This document shows positions 35,194-45,809 of a stretch of DNA of 64,000 bases, piece after piece. Positions within the stretch are counted from its first letter, which is position 1; each line of letters opens with the position of its first letter. The stretch covers positions 38,353 to 102,352 of the forward strand of contig QNGE01001216.1 of assembly GCA_008508345.1 (NCBI GenBank). Reading direction: 5' to 3'. The stretch comes from Paragonimus westermani (lineage: Eukaryota; Platyhelminthes; Trematoda; Plagiorchiida; Troglotrematidae). Made by a program: the position numbers and the translations under genes. Below the pieces are notes generated by a model. It saw only the letters and a program-made list of their open reading frames with translations, made no database searches and was not told the DNA's origin.

Positions 35194-35427
35194 GAATCCC
35201 TCAATATGTGGCTCGGATTTCCTGCGCTTCAACAAGGAAGGGTAAACACGCGCTTCCTCCATGAAATTCTGGTAATGCGTGACGGTGTAAAATTGGCCGT
35301 TTCTGCTTCTTTGGATCCAAATTCTGCCACCGGACGACCAAGAACTCTGCAATTCGAGGCTTCTCTCATTTCCGATGACCCATTGGACGAGAGGCAGTTG
35401 GATACTCATTTCATTGAAGGTTTTTTA
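35194..35427 (+). CDS. Unidentified candidate exon or open frame
   Basis: A frame open for about 85 codons (segments FLHEILVMRDGVKLAV and EASLISDDPLDERQLD). A phase-1 acceptor (ATTGATAG, about 35189) would match the phase-1 end of the 34102 exon. No good donor is seen. The DDPL motif faintly recalls the DDPLGR of NYN proteins, but the surrounding residues do not. Confidence 0.2.
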
Positions 35428-35673
35428 TGTCATATGTTTTAAGTGTTTCTAAGAGCTTTTTCAATCATAAGGTCCAATCTGAACCGAATGCTGCCAAACG
35501 AGATTGCTGTTATTTTGGGGTCCATAGAACTAAGCAAGGATCCGGCCCTGGGGTGGTTGCCCAACCGGAGATGTAGTGTGTCGAAATTCCCCGCATTTTT
35601 GGCCGTCCGGATTAGTCATGCTCTGATGATTGGTCTCAAGGACGTGGTGTATGGCAGTCTATCCCTTATTTAA

Positions 35674-37239
35674 TTGTCGTGTTGCTCTCGGTCGGCCGTC
35701 TCAGTCAATTAGACCTCACAATGTTATCTCTGGACCTATATAAAACGTTAGAATACAAGGTGGCGTTCCATCGTATTGAGGGTATCGAAGTATTTGCGGA
35801 CTGACTGATTTTTCTTCGTTTGTTGCTTATTAACCATAGCAAGATCACCACACGGCAGACTGTTGGGTTATTGTGATACGCAGTATTAGGGACTTCGAAT
35901 AGCCCTAGGGATCGTACTTGAATTGGGAACTCCTATGCAAGTAATAGGGAGAAGACGTGGTACTGGTTGCAGTAAGTAATTGTTATTCATGAATTGAGAC
36001 GCCGAATTTATGGATGTACAACATTATTGAAGAAATCACAGCCTGTCATTGGCTGATCACCTTAGAACATGCAACATCATAAACTGTATGTTAATTGGTG
36101 GAATGCGGAACAGATGAATTGGTGAATAACGGAAGGAACAACACTGAGAACGTTTGCCCAATCCTCATGTTGTACCCTTAACGCGATATTTGGAATGGCC
36201 ATTTGTCAAACGTTATGTTGTGTCGGGGTTTGGATAATCGGTGAATCGAGATTTCCACCACAGTTACTCCGCTAGTGCTCACCATCTCTTAGATCGTTCG
36301 TGTATACGGTGGATAACGTAAAGCACAGGATGCTCAAGCACACTTTTCAATTCTTGTGGTTGAGTTTGAACAAAACTTTTAGAGGATACATCTGCTAGGG
36401 CTTCAGGATATGCTATGGAGTTCAGCGAACTTTTTTTCGAGAAGTCCGCTCGTTCATCCTTCCCAGACAACCCGAAGCATTAGGCGCATTTTGACTGTGA
36501 TACAGGCATTCAAAAAAGTGGTGCGTTTTTAAAGAAACTATATATCCTAATGACATCCGTTAATCTTGCAAGGGCGCACCTTATTGTATCCCATTAGGCG
36601 CTTCCAATTCGCGATTTGTTTTCACCGCCACCGACTTAATGTACAATCTCTTAATTGACCATAGGCAGGCTGCCTATCTGAGTGATGCTCGCCGATTAAT
36701 CAACCCATGACGTTCTAGGGTGGTCGCGAAAGACGTCCGTATTCGCACCCAAGCACCCCATTGCATATTGATAGTGTGGTTTCCCGTGCGGCAAACCATT
36801 ATTCGGACGATTTTAAAAATTCAAGAGCTGAAAAACTACCGCACACTGATTAATTAAATAACGAGCATTTTTCCTGTTATCACCCACAAATTTCCTGGGG
36901 GGGGTTCTGTAGTGCTGGTGGTGTACGTTTTTCACTTTGCACTATTCTACATGGCTGCGCGGTTCTAATGATTTGCAGTTAAGACAAAGTTTTGATAAAG
37001 TGCATGTCGTACATTATTTCAGACTACATCTCGCTCTGATATGGCCCGCCTTATCTCTGATTGAGCAAAAGTTGGAACAGTTCATTCTCTTCAGAAGTTT
37101 GAAAAAACGTTGGAACATGAGGACTGGTGGATAGAAATATTTCGCACGAGCTCTTCAGTACCAAGTTTGCAATAACATGGAGCGGCTTATTCACTTCGAA
37201 CAGTTGGGGTGTGTGTGGGATGAATAGTTGATCGATGTG
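35674..37239. other. Stretch without recognised genes
   Basis: About 1.5 kb; short open frames only (for example 36937-37134 +). A G-run of eight occurs near 36898-36906. Confidence 0.4.
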
Positions 37240-37244
37240 TTAGG

Positions 37245-37746
37245 TGTACGATCTTCCACGAAGACGTTGAGCAACGCGTAGCAATAAACCAATGATCCCA
37301 AATATTCAAAACAAGATTGGCTCGCAATGCCACGGTACTATTGAACAAATTATCAAAGTGAATATTCAGACAACCTCAACAGTTTCGATCGACAGATCGT
37401 TTTCAGGGAATGGGTTACAATTTGCTGCTGAACGGGCTAAATATGAACCATAATCACATAATAAGGCATTCATACCCAAAAGGGCTCTTCCGAGCAGTCA
37501 ACAGGTTCAAATCAATGAGGATGAGCCGAGCTCCAAAAAGGGGGTGCACGCACCACTCAAATAAAGTACAATGACCGACAACTGGCTATTCGCAAAACCA
37601 TAAATTGACGTGACAAAACAAAATCGTCTAGGTCAAGGTCCAAATAATGTCCAGAAACGGGGGAGGTTGAATGCAGAGGGATGAACATTTAGGGGAATTG
37701 GGTAGGGTCGGATGTTGAAATGATTGTAGCTCAAAAATTCGATACA
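37245..37746 (-). repeat. Solo LTR, BEL/Pao-linked family, copy 3
   Basis: 502 bases, TGTACG..GATACA, nearly identical to copies 1 and 2, in the same orientation. Perfect 5-base target-site duplication TTAGG at 37240-37244 and 37747-37751. No internal element remains. It stands beside the GIY-YIG relic that begins at about 37770, and may have inserted into or next to it. Confidence 0.85.
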
Positions 37747-37769
37747 TTAGGAAATGTCGGCAAGACTAT

Positions 37770-37978
37770 GATAGTGTCAGGCTCACGAACAACTGTTTCT
37801 GAATAAACGGAGCTGGCTTCAGTCGACTGACTGCGACAGTTTCAGTACCCTACATGACTTTTGGATTAGAATGACGTGCTAAGATTCTGAATGCGCGAGC
37901 CGGGTCGATGGTGTGGCCAGTATTCAGAAGGTGTCTTGTAAATGTGGGCACAGGTTGCTCACCAGCATAGCACAGTTT
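37770..37978 (-). pseudogene. GIY-YIG / Penelope-like endonuclease relic
   Basis: Minus-strand reading gives KLCYAGEQPVPTFTRHLLNT, GHTIDPARAFRILARHSNPK and, after a stop, AVSRLKPAPFIQKQLFVSL. The TGH.ID....RIL....N block followed by ..RLKP....QK.....L is a C-terminal pattern of GIY-YIG nucleases in Penelope-like elements. It differs from the element at 32.5 kb, so it derives from another family. The RT is absent. Confidence 0.6.
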
Positions 37979-37979
37979 G

Positions 37980-40900
37980 AGTTTCAGGTAACCTGTGTAC
38001 TTCGAGTAGTTCACAGAACGCGAATTCACTTTAAGTGAGAACCTTCAGCAACACCAAAGCCTACTAGAATACATCCACTGAGAGCCCACTGAAAACAAGC
38101 AATTCTGATGAAAGAATATGCAAAGGGTGTTTGCTTTTTAAGTGGGCCACTTCAAGACAGAAATGCACAAATATGCGAACGTTTAAAATGAGCAATACTT
38201 TTGAAAACTTATCATAAGGAAAATTTGACAGATAACACTCTTAAAAAGTACTTAATCAAATTTACTCACTAATTTATGGAAATTACCTGAATAATTTCGC
38301 TGGTGGTGCCGCTATACTAACAAAGATTTCTAACGGTTTTCACACACCGTATTCACGGTAAGATGGCTTCATCGAAAAGTGAGTGAACTGGTAGGGAAAG
38401 GCCGTATTCTTAAGCGTTGAGCTACACTTATTTCACCCGCAACGTCTATCGATGTGCCTGATCTCGGTTGGTTGCGTTCTTACTGCAGCCAGTTTTCATT
38501 AACCTCTGATCCCGCTGGGCAATGTGTTTTGATGCGGAGTAGATGCTTGCAAATGGAAGTTTGTTATTAATAACGTCCTGAAGAGTAATTGGGAGAAAAT
38601 GTCGACAAGGCGTGATAGTGAGCCTGCCGAATCTACAGAGTCTGAGGCCAACTTTTCTCGCGAAGCAATACAGCGCAAGCGAATCAGAGGGTGCAGAATA
38701 CTGAGAGCTTGACAGTAGAGGGTGAAGACGGATTAGCAGCGCGAGATTAATTTTCGGAGAGCAAACTATATTGGGTCTCAGTAACATATCAAAAGCAACG
38801 TTCGTCTCAAGAAGAATCTATCCCATGATTTAAGAGTAAGTAGACGAATGAGTAGCAAAAGGGGAATGAATAGAGTCAGGAAACGGGGTCACCAACCATC
38901 TAGCATGCGCACTGCAGTCATCACACACACCGCCTCAGATGCACGAATAAACCCCAAAAGTTTTACTGTTCGCTTCAATAGTGTGTTCAACAATATTAAA
39001 TGAACCTCCGCTGCCTAGTAACTCCAGTATGTACACCGTGCCACCATTTATTGAGCAGTAACGAACAGCCCTTCAAAGAAAGCGCTGCCGCTGCCGAAAC
39101 TTATAGTCGTGACTCGGAAGCTTGTGGTTTCTTTTCTGTACACGTGATGTCAGTAACAACTAGGGTATAATGTGAATATCACGAACATCTATCTTGAGTT
39201 GACAATTACAGCGTGTATTCAGAGACCCGCGATGGCTCGTCGTGTACTATGCAGTATGGCACTATTAAGATGTTGCTTTATGTCGACAAGTGCAAGATAA
39301 TTTGGGCGATGGCCAGATTGACATATTTATCTTGAAGTCCTTTTCTGTGATCACTGGAGCTTTGCGAAAAAAGCTGTCGTTTGCGAGTGCTTAAAATCCT
39401 CATCAAAAGAAACGCACTTACATCTGTCGTCGCTGTGAATCGGTCATTCTTGTAGCCATTCAGTGGAAGCATCTAGACTGGTTAGATTAGTGCTGAGAGA
39501 ATAAAAGTTTTTGGGTTAAAAAAGCCCAACGGAGAGGCAATTAAGACTCCATCTAGAATGCTCTGAATGCAAACTGGAAGTAGTAACCGTCTTAGAATCG
39601 CGCTATGAATGGCACCTTAAAGACCGTGTGCGTCCGGGATATATGGCATAATAGACCACGAAGCACATTGTCGAACCTCGTGCCAAAATCACGTGAGATG
39701 GCGTGTGAAAAAAGTAAGTGCATATTTGACCGGCAATAATTTTATTCCTCAATGATCGACGGTCGCCATGGTATCAACGAAGCTTCTGGTGAGGTGACAG
39801 AACCGTGACGCCTGCGGGCGGCTGATAGTGTCGTAGTAATACATATGCTCAAACTCAGTGAAGGGAAACTTCCAAGTTTTTGAAAGCTAAATGGTGTGGT
39901 CAACAGCTTGCAGCTAACAATAAGTCACAGTCAAAATCCACCGGTCGAAAAACAGGTCTGCGACCAAGTAAGAGCGTCGTGATCGCCTTGATGCTGTTGG
40001 TCCGATAACCATTAAGTAGGCACGCCCCTTTATACTCAAGTGTCAGGAGAGAGCAGGAGGACTGGCACTGATCTATCTCATATTCGCTAACCAGTTGCTT
40101 TTTACGTACTGTTGCCAGTATATGCCAACAAATGTGTTTATAGTCTGAAGCGAAGGGAAAATGCATCAGCCAACTGTTTCATTCCGTCAATACATGTCTT
40201 GGACTCGATTCACCCTACAACTTGCATTAGTTTGACCAAATCAGGCACGACAGCAAACTATTGGTATGTAGCGGCGTCCACCTGAGTCAACCTGTAAATC
40301 GCAGAAACGTTCTTCAGGTTTATGGACAACGTTTATTGCGGGGCACCTGTGGCTTAACTTACGCCTCAGTGTGCGCGTAACATCCAGGGATGATGGCACT
40401 TCATCTTTTTTGCCCTCGGAATGGAAATGACATTAGGGTGTGTTGTATACGCCGCAGCGAGGTGAACGCCGTGATATACAGCTCCGGTAGTTGGATAGGT
40501 ATCAGTGTTCGCGCTACTATTGTTAGAAATCTCCTTCACGATCAAAGTATTTTCTTCCACCAATGCTACTAAAATACATACGCATCATTAACGCCGTATT
40601 TCTTGCGGTATGCTTGCCTATTAATCCTGAACCATACAGTTCGCTGTTCTAGCTCACTTGCGAGAAGGTCCATATACAAATCTTTCTATCGTATATACTC
40701 ACAAAAATTATTAAGGGTTTCTACAAACGGAGCGGATGCGAACAGAGGGCACCAACCGGAAGAAAATGACACCCTTTGAAATCAACTGCAGAGGAGAGAG
40801 TTGGCAAACTGCAAGTAACCTTTCAAAAATGCACTGCTAGTTGATTCCGCCTGGGTTCTGAAAATTTCGCCAGTCATTTTGGCAACACAAGTTACCATGG

Positions 40901-41030
40901 TGGCGTATTCAGACGGAAGAAATGACCATTTCTTATTGCAAGTCTTTGATGAAACATGTAGTCTCGGTAACATTGTACTGACAAAGCTTTTAGAGACAAT
41001 CGTTGTTGCCCAACTAGCTGGCTGCCACGC
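37980..41030. other. Stretch without recognised genes
   Basis: About 3 kb. The largest open frame is 38446-38787 on the minus strand (113 codons), with no motif and no convincing splice sites. I see no repeat matching other parts of the window. Confidence 0.4.
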
Positions 41031-41039
41031 CATGTGCGC

Positions 41040-41270
41040 CCGTTCATGAACCAGGATTGCAGTCCACGACCACCACCGTTTTACTTGTACACGTTCGTTT
41101 GTGTGATCGACGCCTTCTGTCGGGTTTTTTACCTGCTATTCATTGTTCGTTGGTCTGATCCCCTTGGACGACGGCTCATCCGGTCGGCAATGTTGCCCGC
41201 GATCTACTCGCTGTGATCCTTCGGGTGTACCTTTGCTGCGCTGAGCTATTCCATCGACAGTTTGGGTGCT
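41040..41270 (-). repeat. Diverged, internally deleted copy of the 45/63 kb LTR-like repeat
   Basis: The + strand here matches the reverse complement of bases near 45370-45655 in several blocks (around GTGTGATCGACGCCTTCT, TTGGTCTGATCC and CATCCGGTCGG), with a gap of about 130 bases between blocks. Orientation is opposite to the two other copies. Confidence 0.45.
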
Positions 41271-42156
41271 TGCACCCTCGGTATGTTTATTCAGGGCGAT
41301 ACGCATGCACTTATTTTTCTTGTTGCAGACTTCTTGGTTGTAGATAGCATCCGTTTAACCGTGTCATACAACATATCGCCAAAGCAGGATCTACCTTTCC
41401 ATATACCACATATTTCCTGCAGGCAACTTCACCTGTCTACAACAACGAATTAACGGCCCTTTCAAACGCTTTCACAGTCCCCTAAAAGTTCGATGACGTT
41501 ACATCTGTGAAGTTATTCTACCTCTAGATCGTAGACTGACGGACCTACAGTGGCTGGCAGATCGACTGAGGTGTCAATGCTGTAACGGGTTTCATCTGTT
41601 ACTGGGTTCAAGGTTCCGAAAATGTAATGAATACCAGCCGCTGACCCATAGGTGCAACCGTTTTGTCGGTTTTTTTGACAGAATCTATCGGATGAAGAAA
41701 ACAAGGACCACAGTAACGATTTATGGCCTGTGAAGACGATAGGATATTCACAATTTAGAGCTCGTTAGAGGGGACAAATGTCAGAATACACAGTTGTTGT
41801 TCAGTCCCAACAGTTATATCGCCAGTGGACTGATTATAGACGTTTCGAGGAAAATTTCGGTTGGCAGTCACTAGCTTATACTTGCGAGACCGTTCCGCCA
41901 TTACGTCTCATGTTCACGACCAATGTTGATTCAACGGATGGATGACGATGGAGACTGAAATATCGGTGGCAGCTGTTTTTATACTTAGTGGACTTTTTGA
42001 AGTAGCCTAAAACAACACGGAGATTAAGTTCCTTTTGAACTGATCGGTTAGTGATCGACATTACTGGAGAATTGATAGGAAAAGATCTATAAAGCTAACC
42101 ACCGAAGTTGCTCGAATAGTATAAATTCTGAACAGACACTGATTGCTTTTGTTCAG

Positions 42157-42450
42157 GCTGACGCTCAATCTCACTTGCAAATAAACCGTCCAGGAAGCTC
42201 ACACGAGACAATCCGGATGTGCAACATTCTAAGTGGACCATACCGCAATCAAGCTCAAGCTAATGAAAAACTGAAGCTTAATGCACGCAATGATCCTCCT
42301 CCACCATCAAGTGAGCATGTAGTTGTCCAGGTTATAATAAACTATCTAGTCGGACGAGAGCGTAATAATAATCGGGCAGCGTTGCTTCGATCATACAGCA
42401 CGACTGACAATCTGAATGACATTATGACTGCTGTCTTCGGGAGCCGTTGA
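42157..42450 (+). CDS. Terminal exon of an unidentified + strand gene
   Basis: A clear acceptor (GATTGCTTTTGTTCAG, ending 42156) opens 97 codons plus TGA in phase 0. The peptide is coding-like: it has an Asn-rich middle, PPPPSSEH, then VVVQVIINYLVGRE and a C-terminal DNLNDIMTAVFGSR. The last 37 residues align without gaps, at low identity, to my recollection of the CUE-like C-terminus of N4BP1. However, a better-supported 3' end for that gene is at 28.4 kb, and I see no AATAAA close downstream here. An internal CAG|GTTATA could also act as a donor. It could be a later exon of the same gene or the end of another. Confidence 0.45.
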   Translation, partial: ADAQSHLQINRPGSSHETIRMCNILSGPYRNQAQANEKLKLNARNDPPPPSSEHVVVQVIINYLVGRERNNNRAALLRSYSTTDNLNDIMTAVFGSR

Positions 42451-45270
42451 AATCTGGGTTTAAAGGCGTGCACGGTCGATTGCGGACAATATCAACACTC
42501 CGGGTAAGTTTACCTTAGCTCATGAATGGCAGGAAGTAAGTCTGCGAGGCGGCCTATTTACCAGTGTCCGAACCCCACCATATGGTCACCAACCCGCTTG
42601 CCCAGACACAATGTACAACGGTGGTATCCGTAGCCAACTGGACAGAAGGAAAAATGCCAAATTGAAGCATATATGCAAAAGCATCTTCGGCAAGTTTCAG
42701 CGTTTGTAGTGTCAAGAGATGTGTCCACTACGCACGGGCAGCTCTGTGTGATCATTTATCTCCCTTAAACCGTCGCCACACATTCAATGTATACAACCAC
42801 TTCTGCATTAAGTACGGAGTGGAACAAAGGTTGAAAACGAACGTTGAAATTCAGACGCCACACGATGTCCGTCTAAATTGAAAGGCGCGGCATTTTCCGC
42901 ACAGTGCTGTTCCGGAGTGTAATTGGGTCACGCTATCGAACGGCTGTTGGCTAACCCCCAACCTCGTTTTGACTAGAGATTTCGTTCCTACAACCAATGT
43001 TTTGGGGAGAAATGGCGACTAATATTCGGGAGACTTCTGGCTTCCTCCGTGATAGCCTACCAAACGGCTGCTTGAAATCTATTAAACAATCAACAAAACC
43101 GTTTAATGGAAAACCGGAAATGACTGCATGACACCCGCGACCAGAGACAAGTAAAAAAGGACAAGCTGACGTTCAGAAGAATAGCTTGAAAACCAAAATA
43201 ACAGCGCAAACGCCATGACGAAGTAAACAAAATGAAAAATTCGAATGAAATCGACCAAAAGAAGTACGTCAGCAAAGCATGACGACAGCTATATCATTGG
43301 AATATACTAGCAGGAATTTGTAGTGGACAAGTGGGCATGCGCTTGACTTCTGTCCTCTACTAATTCAGAGCGCACTTGCCGAAGATCAGTCGAAATGCGG
43401 TCCCAGCAGGCATCAAACTGAAAGAACGCGTTAGGGTTTGGAAACAAACCGCATATTTTTACCAATCTTTGGAAATATGATGAAGAGTTAGTTGTAGCCT
43501 AATATGGGACCAGCGGTAGCAAGCAATGGGAGAAAGAGAAGCGCGAGGCGGGCTCCAACCCACCCATAGCACTGGAGAGCGCGCCAGGTGAGAAGCCTGC
43601 GGAAAATTCGAGTGCATTAAACAACCCTCTGAAAGGTACAAGCCAAACGACCTTTAGGAATTGAATAACAGGCGGATCTCTAGGTGAAAAGCAAACATTC
43701 GCTGCGTATGATCAGCCGCACGACGGAAAAAAAGTGGCACTGAGTTCATATTTGGTCTTCTACTGCAGAAATACACGGTCGCGCATAGGAAACAGACATG
43801 CGAGAAAACACGGTTACAGCCAGGATCCTTAGAGAAGCCACACCTTCAAGGGTTAGTCAGTGGTTGGTGACTTCCCCTTACAACTGGCGCCATGGAGGTC
43901 TCGGATCAGGTTACCACTAGACGCTCGTAATTTAAGGGAGTCCTCCATTCGTCAAACGGCTGAACAACAGATATCAGGTTGGACCCGGACTATTAACAGA
44001 TACGAGGGCAAAAGCTGAGATGGAACAAAAGTTGCCGCGACTAAATATCAGAGACCACTAACTGAATCAATCTGAGAACAGATCAGCGTTCAAGGATTGT
44101 TGGCTAATACGCATTTCCAAATTACGTCGACAATGCACTCGACATGTGGCGATTTAAAACCTCGCAGACAGATAGGAAAGACCGACAGTGAAAGTCCCTT
44201 GTTCCGCAGTTGTTAATTTGATTGAGTCATTTGTGAATAACATTCATCTGGTTTGTTGCGTGATAAGAGTTCACAGGCCCCAGACAGGGAACACTGTTGT
44301 TAGGTAGCGCATGTGACCGGCAAGATTGTATCGTGTTGCAGCACAGGTGTATCCCCTATCCTCATTGAAATCGAACGTTCGCATACACGACTGTGTATCT
44401 GTATTTACGGCGACTCCGGACCCTTTACAATTCGATTCACTTGAGGTAGAGTTTTCGAGTGAAACGACCAGAACAAGTGCTAAGAACCGAGTTGTTGGAC
44501 ACCTTCGCTGGTGTAGGGGGCTGGACAATCAATAGATCAGGTTGCTTCGTCCTAGAAATTGAACTGAGATAAACTGGTTAAGGATTCCATTATGAACGCT
44601 TTCATTACAACCTATCCGAACAACCCATAAATCTTCGCCATAAGAACAGTCTCAGGGTCCAATTTTCTTAACAAATACGAAATCCACTCAGGGAATTTAG
44701 TTCTTTCGAAGTCCATTCATGAAAAGTGCAGACGCTGTGAAATGACACCCATGAAGTACAATTAACATGACCCTATCAATAATGTCAGCTGACCTCTGTT
44801 TGGTTACAATGCGAGAAATCTTTCTTCAGTGTCGCAACGCCTTCGTTTTTGAACTAGCGAAAACACAAGACCGTAAATGTGTTTGGTCTTCTAACGATTG
44901 TGAAACAGTCAAAAGTAAGGCAAGCAAACAACCTGAGGCGCTAGCCTTCATGTGATAAAGAACGCGCTGAAATCCCTCGGTCCACATTTAAGTTAAACTG
45001 ACTCTACTTTCGTATTACTTGGCTATTCCGACAACGCAAAACTGCTCGGAGCGCGTTTCTACTGCACGAACGTGTAATGGTTGCATCTATTGGTTGATGG
45101 CTCCTCAAACCAAGCACACAAAGATGATGTGACACCAACAAAAACTAGAAAACACAAGGCGCTTTCACAGGGGAAACCAATTTCGGGAATGAAATATAAA
45201 TGACCAATAATTTCAGGAATCCACACATACCGGTTGAGCGACGCGTTCTAGGCAGTTTTATTCTATGGTG
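42451..45270. other. Stretch without firmly recognised genes
   Basis: About 2.8 kb. One minus-strand frame (44271-44528) ends with a Cys-containing segment (YTCAATRYNLAGHMRY) and looks mildly coding, but no domain or neighbouring exon supports it. Confidence 0.35.
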
Positions 45271-45273
45271 TAA

Positions 45274-45807
45274 GTGTGGTGGATTGTTAGGTGCGAGCTT
45301 TCGAACGTTCGGCCGAATACCTCAACGCAGGGGGAGGTACGTTCGAAAACCTACCGCGATCGCATCAAGGACAACGTGCGCGGCCGGATGAGTCATCGCT
45401 CGACTGGATCGGACCAACGGGCGAGGCAGGGCAGGCGAAATACGGCAGACGGCCAGATCGGAGGCGTGGTTTCTCCAACATTTAGAGGAACATCTCGACA
45501 CGACTTTGGAATACGGTCAAGTCCAACATTGGGTGGATGGTGGACAGCACGAGTAACCGGACGAGCCATCGCGCAACGAAATCGGACAAACAGCCGAGGA
45601 ATGGCAAGCGGAACCCCCCCCCCCGATAGAAGGCACCGATCACACACGTAAACCGGTTAGAAATGCACACGACATGTGAACGGAAACCGGGGGTGTTGTG
45701 GATTGGAATTATGACTCATAAACGAGAGAGCGCGTGTTGCATGTGACTGGCGATTTGGACAATAAAGATTGTGCTTTATTGGACGCCTTCTCGCTACATA
45801 AGTAGCA
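45274..45807 (+). repeat. LTR-like repeat, 5'-truncated (family with 63.6 kb)
   Basis: From about 45274 the sequence matches 63650-64000 closely. This copy continues past the window-end copy to an AATAAA (about 45762) and a GC-poor end near 45797-45807, features expected of the polyadenylation region of an LTR on the + strand. A run of C (ten) at about 45617 varies between copies. The overlapping open frames on both strands (up to 125 codons) are not real genes. The start found at 63559 is missing here. Confidence 0.5.
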
Positions 45808-45809
45808 AA

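Noticed and set aside
35335..35420. DDPL segment as the missing NYN DDPLGR exon
   Set aside because: Phase can be made to fit, but the acceptor lacks a pyrimidine tract and residues around DDPL do not match; the 15210 segment fits phase with better splice sites.
38446..38787. 113-codon minus-strand open frame
   Set aside because: No domain, no good splice sites and no repeat match; length is within chance for 64 kb.
45274..45660. Overlapping open frames of 84-125 codons on both strands
   Set aside because: They lie in an LTR-like repeat also found at 63.6 kb; GC-rich sequence keeps several frames open at once.
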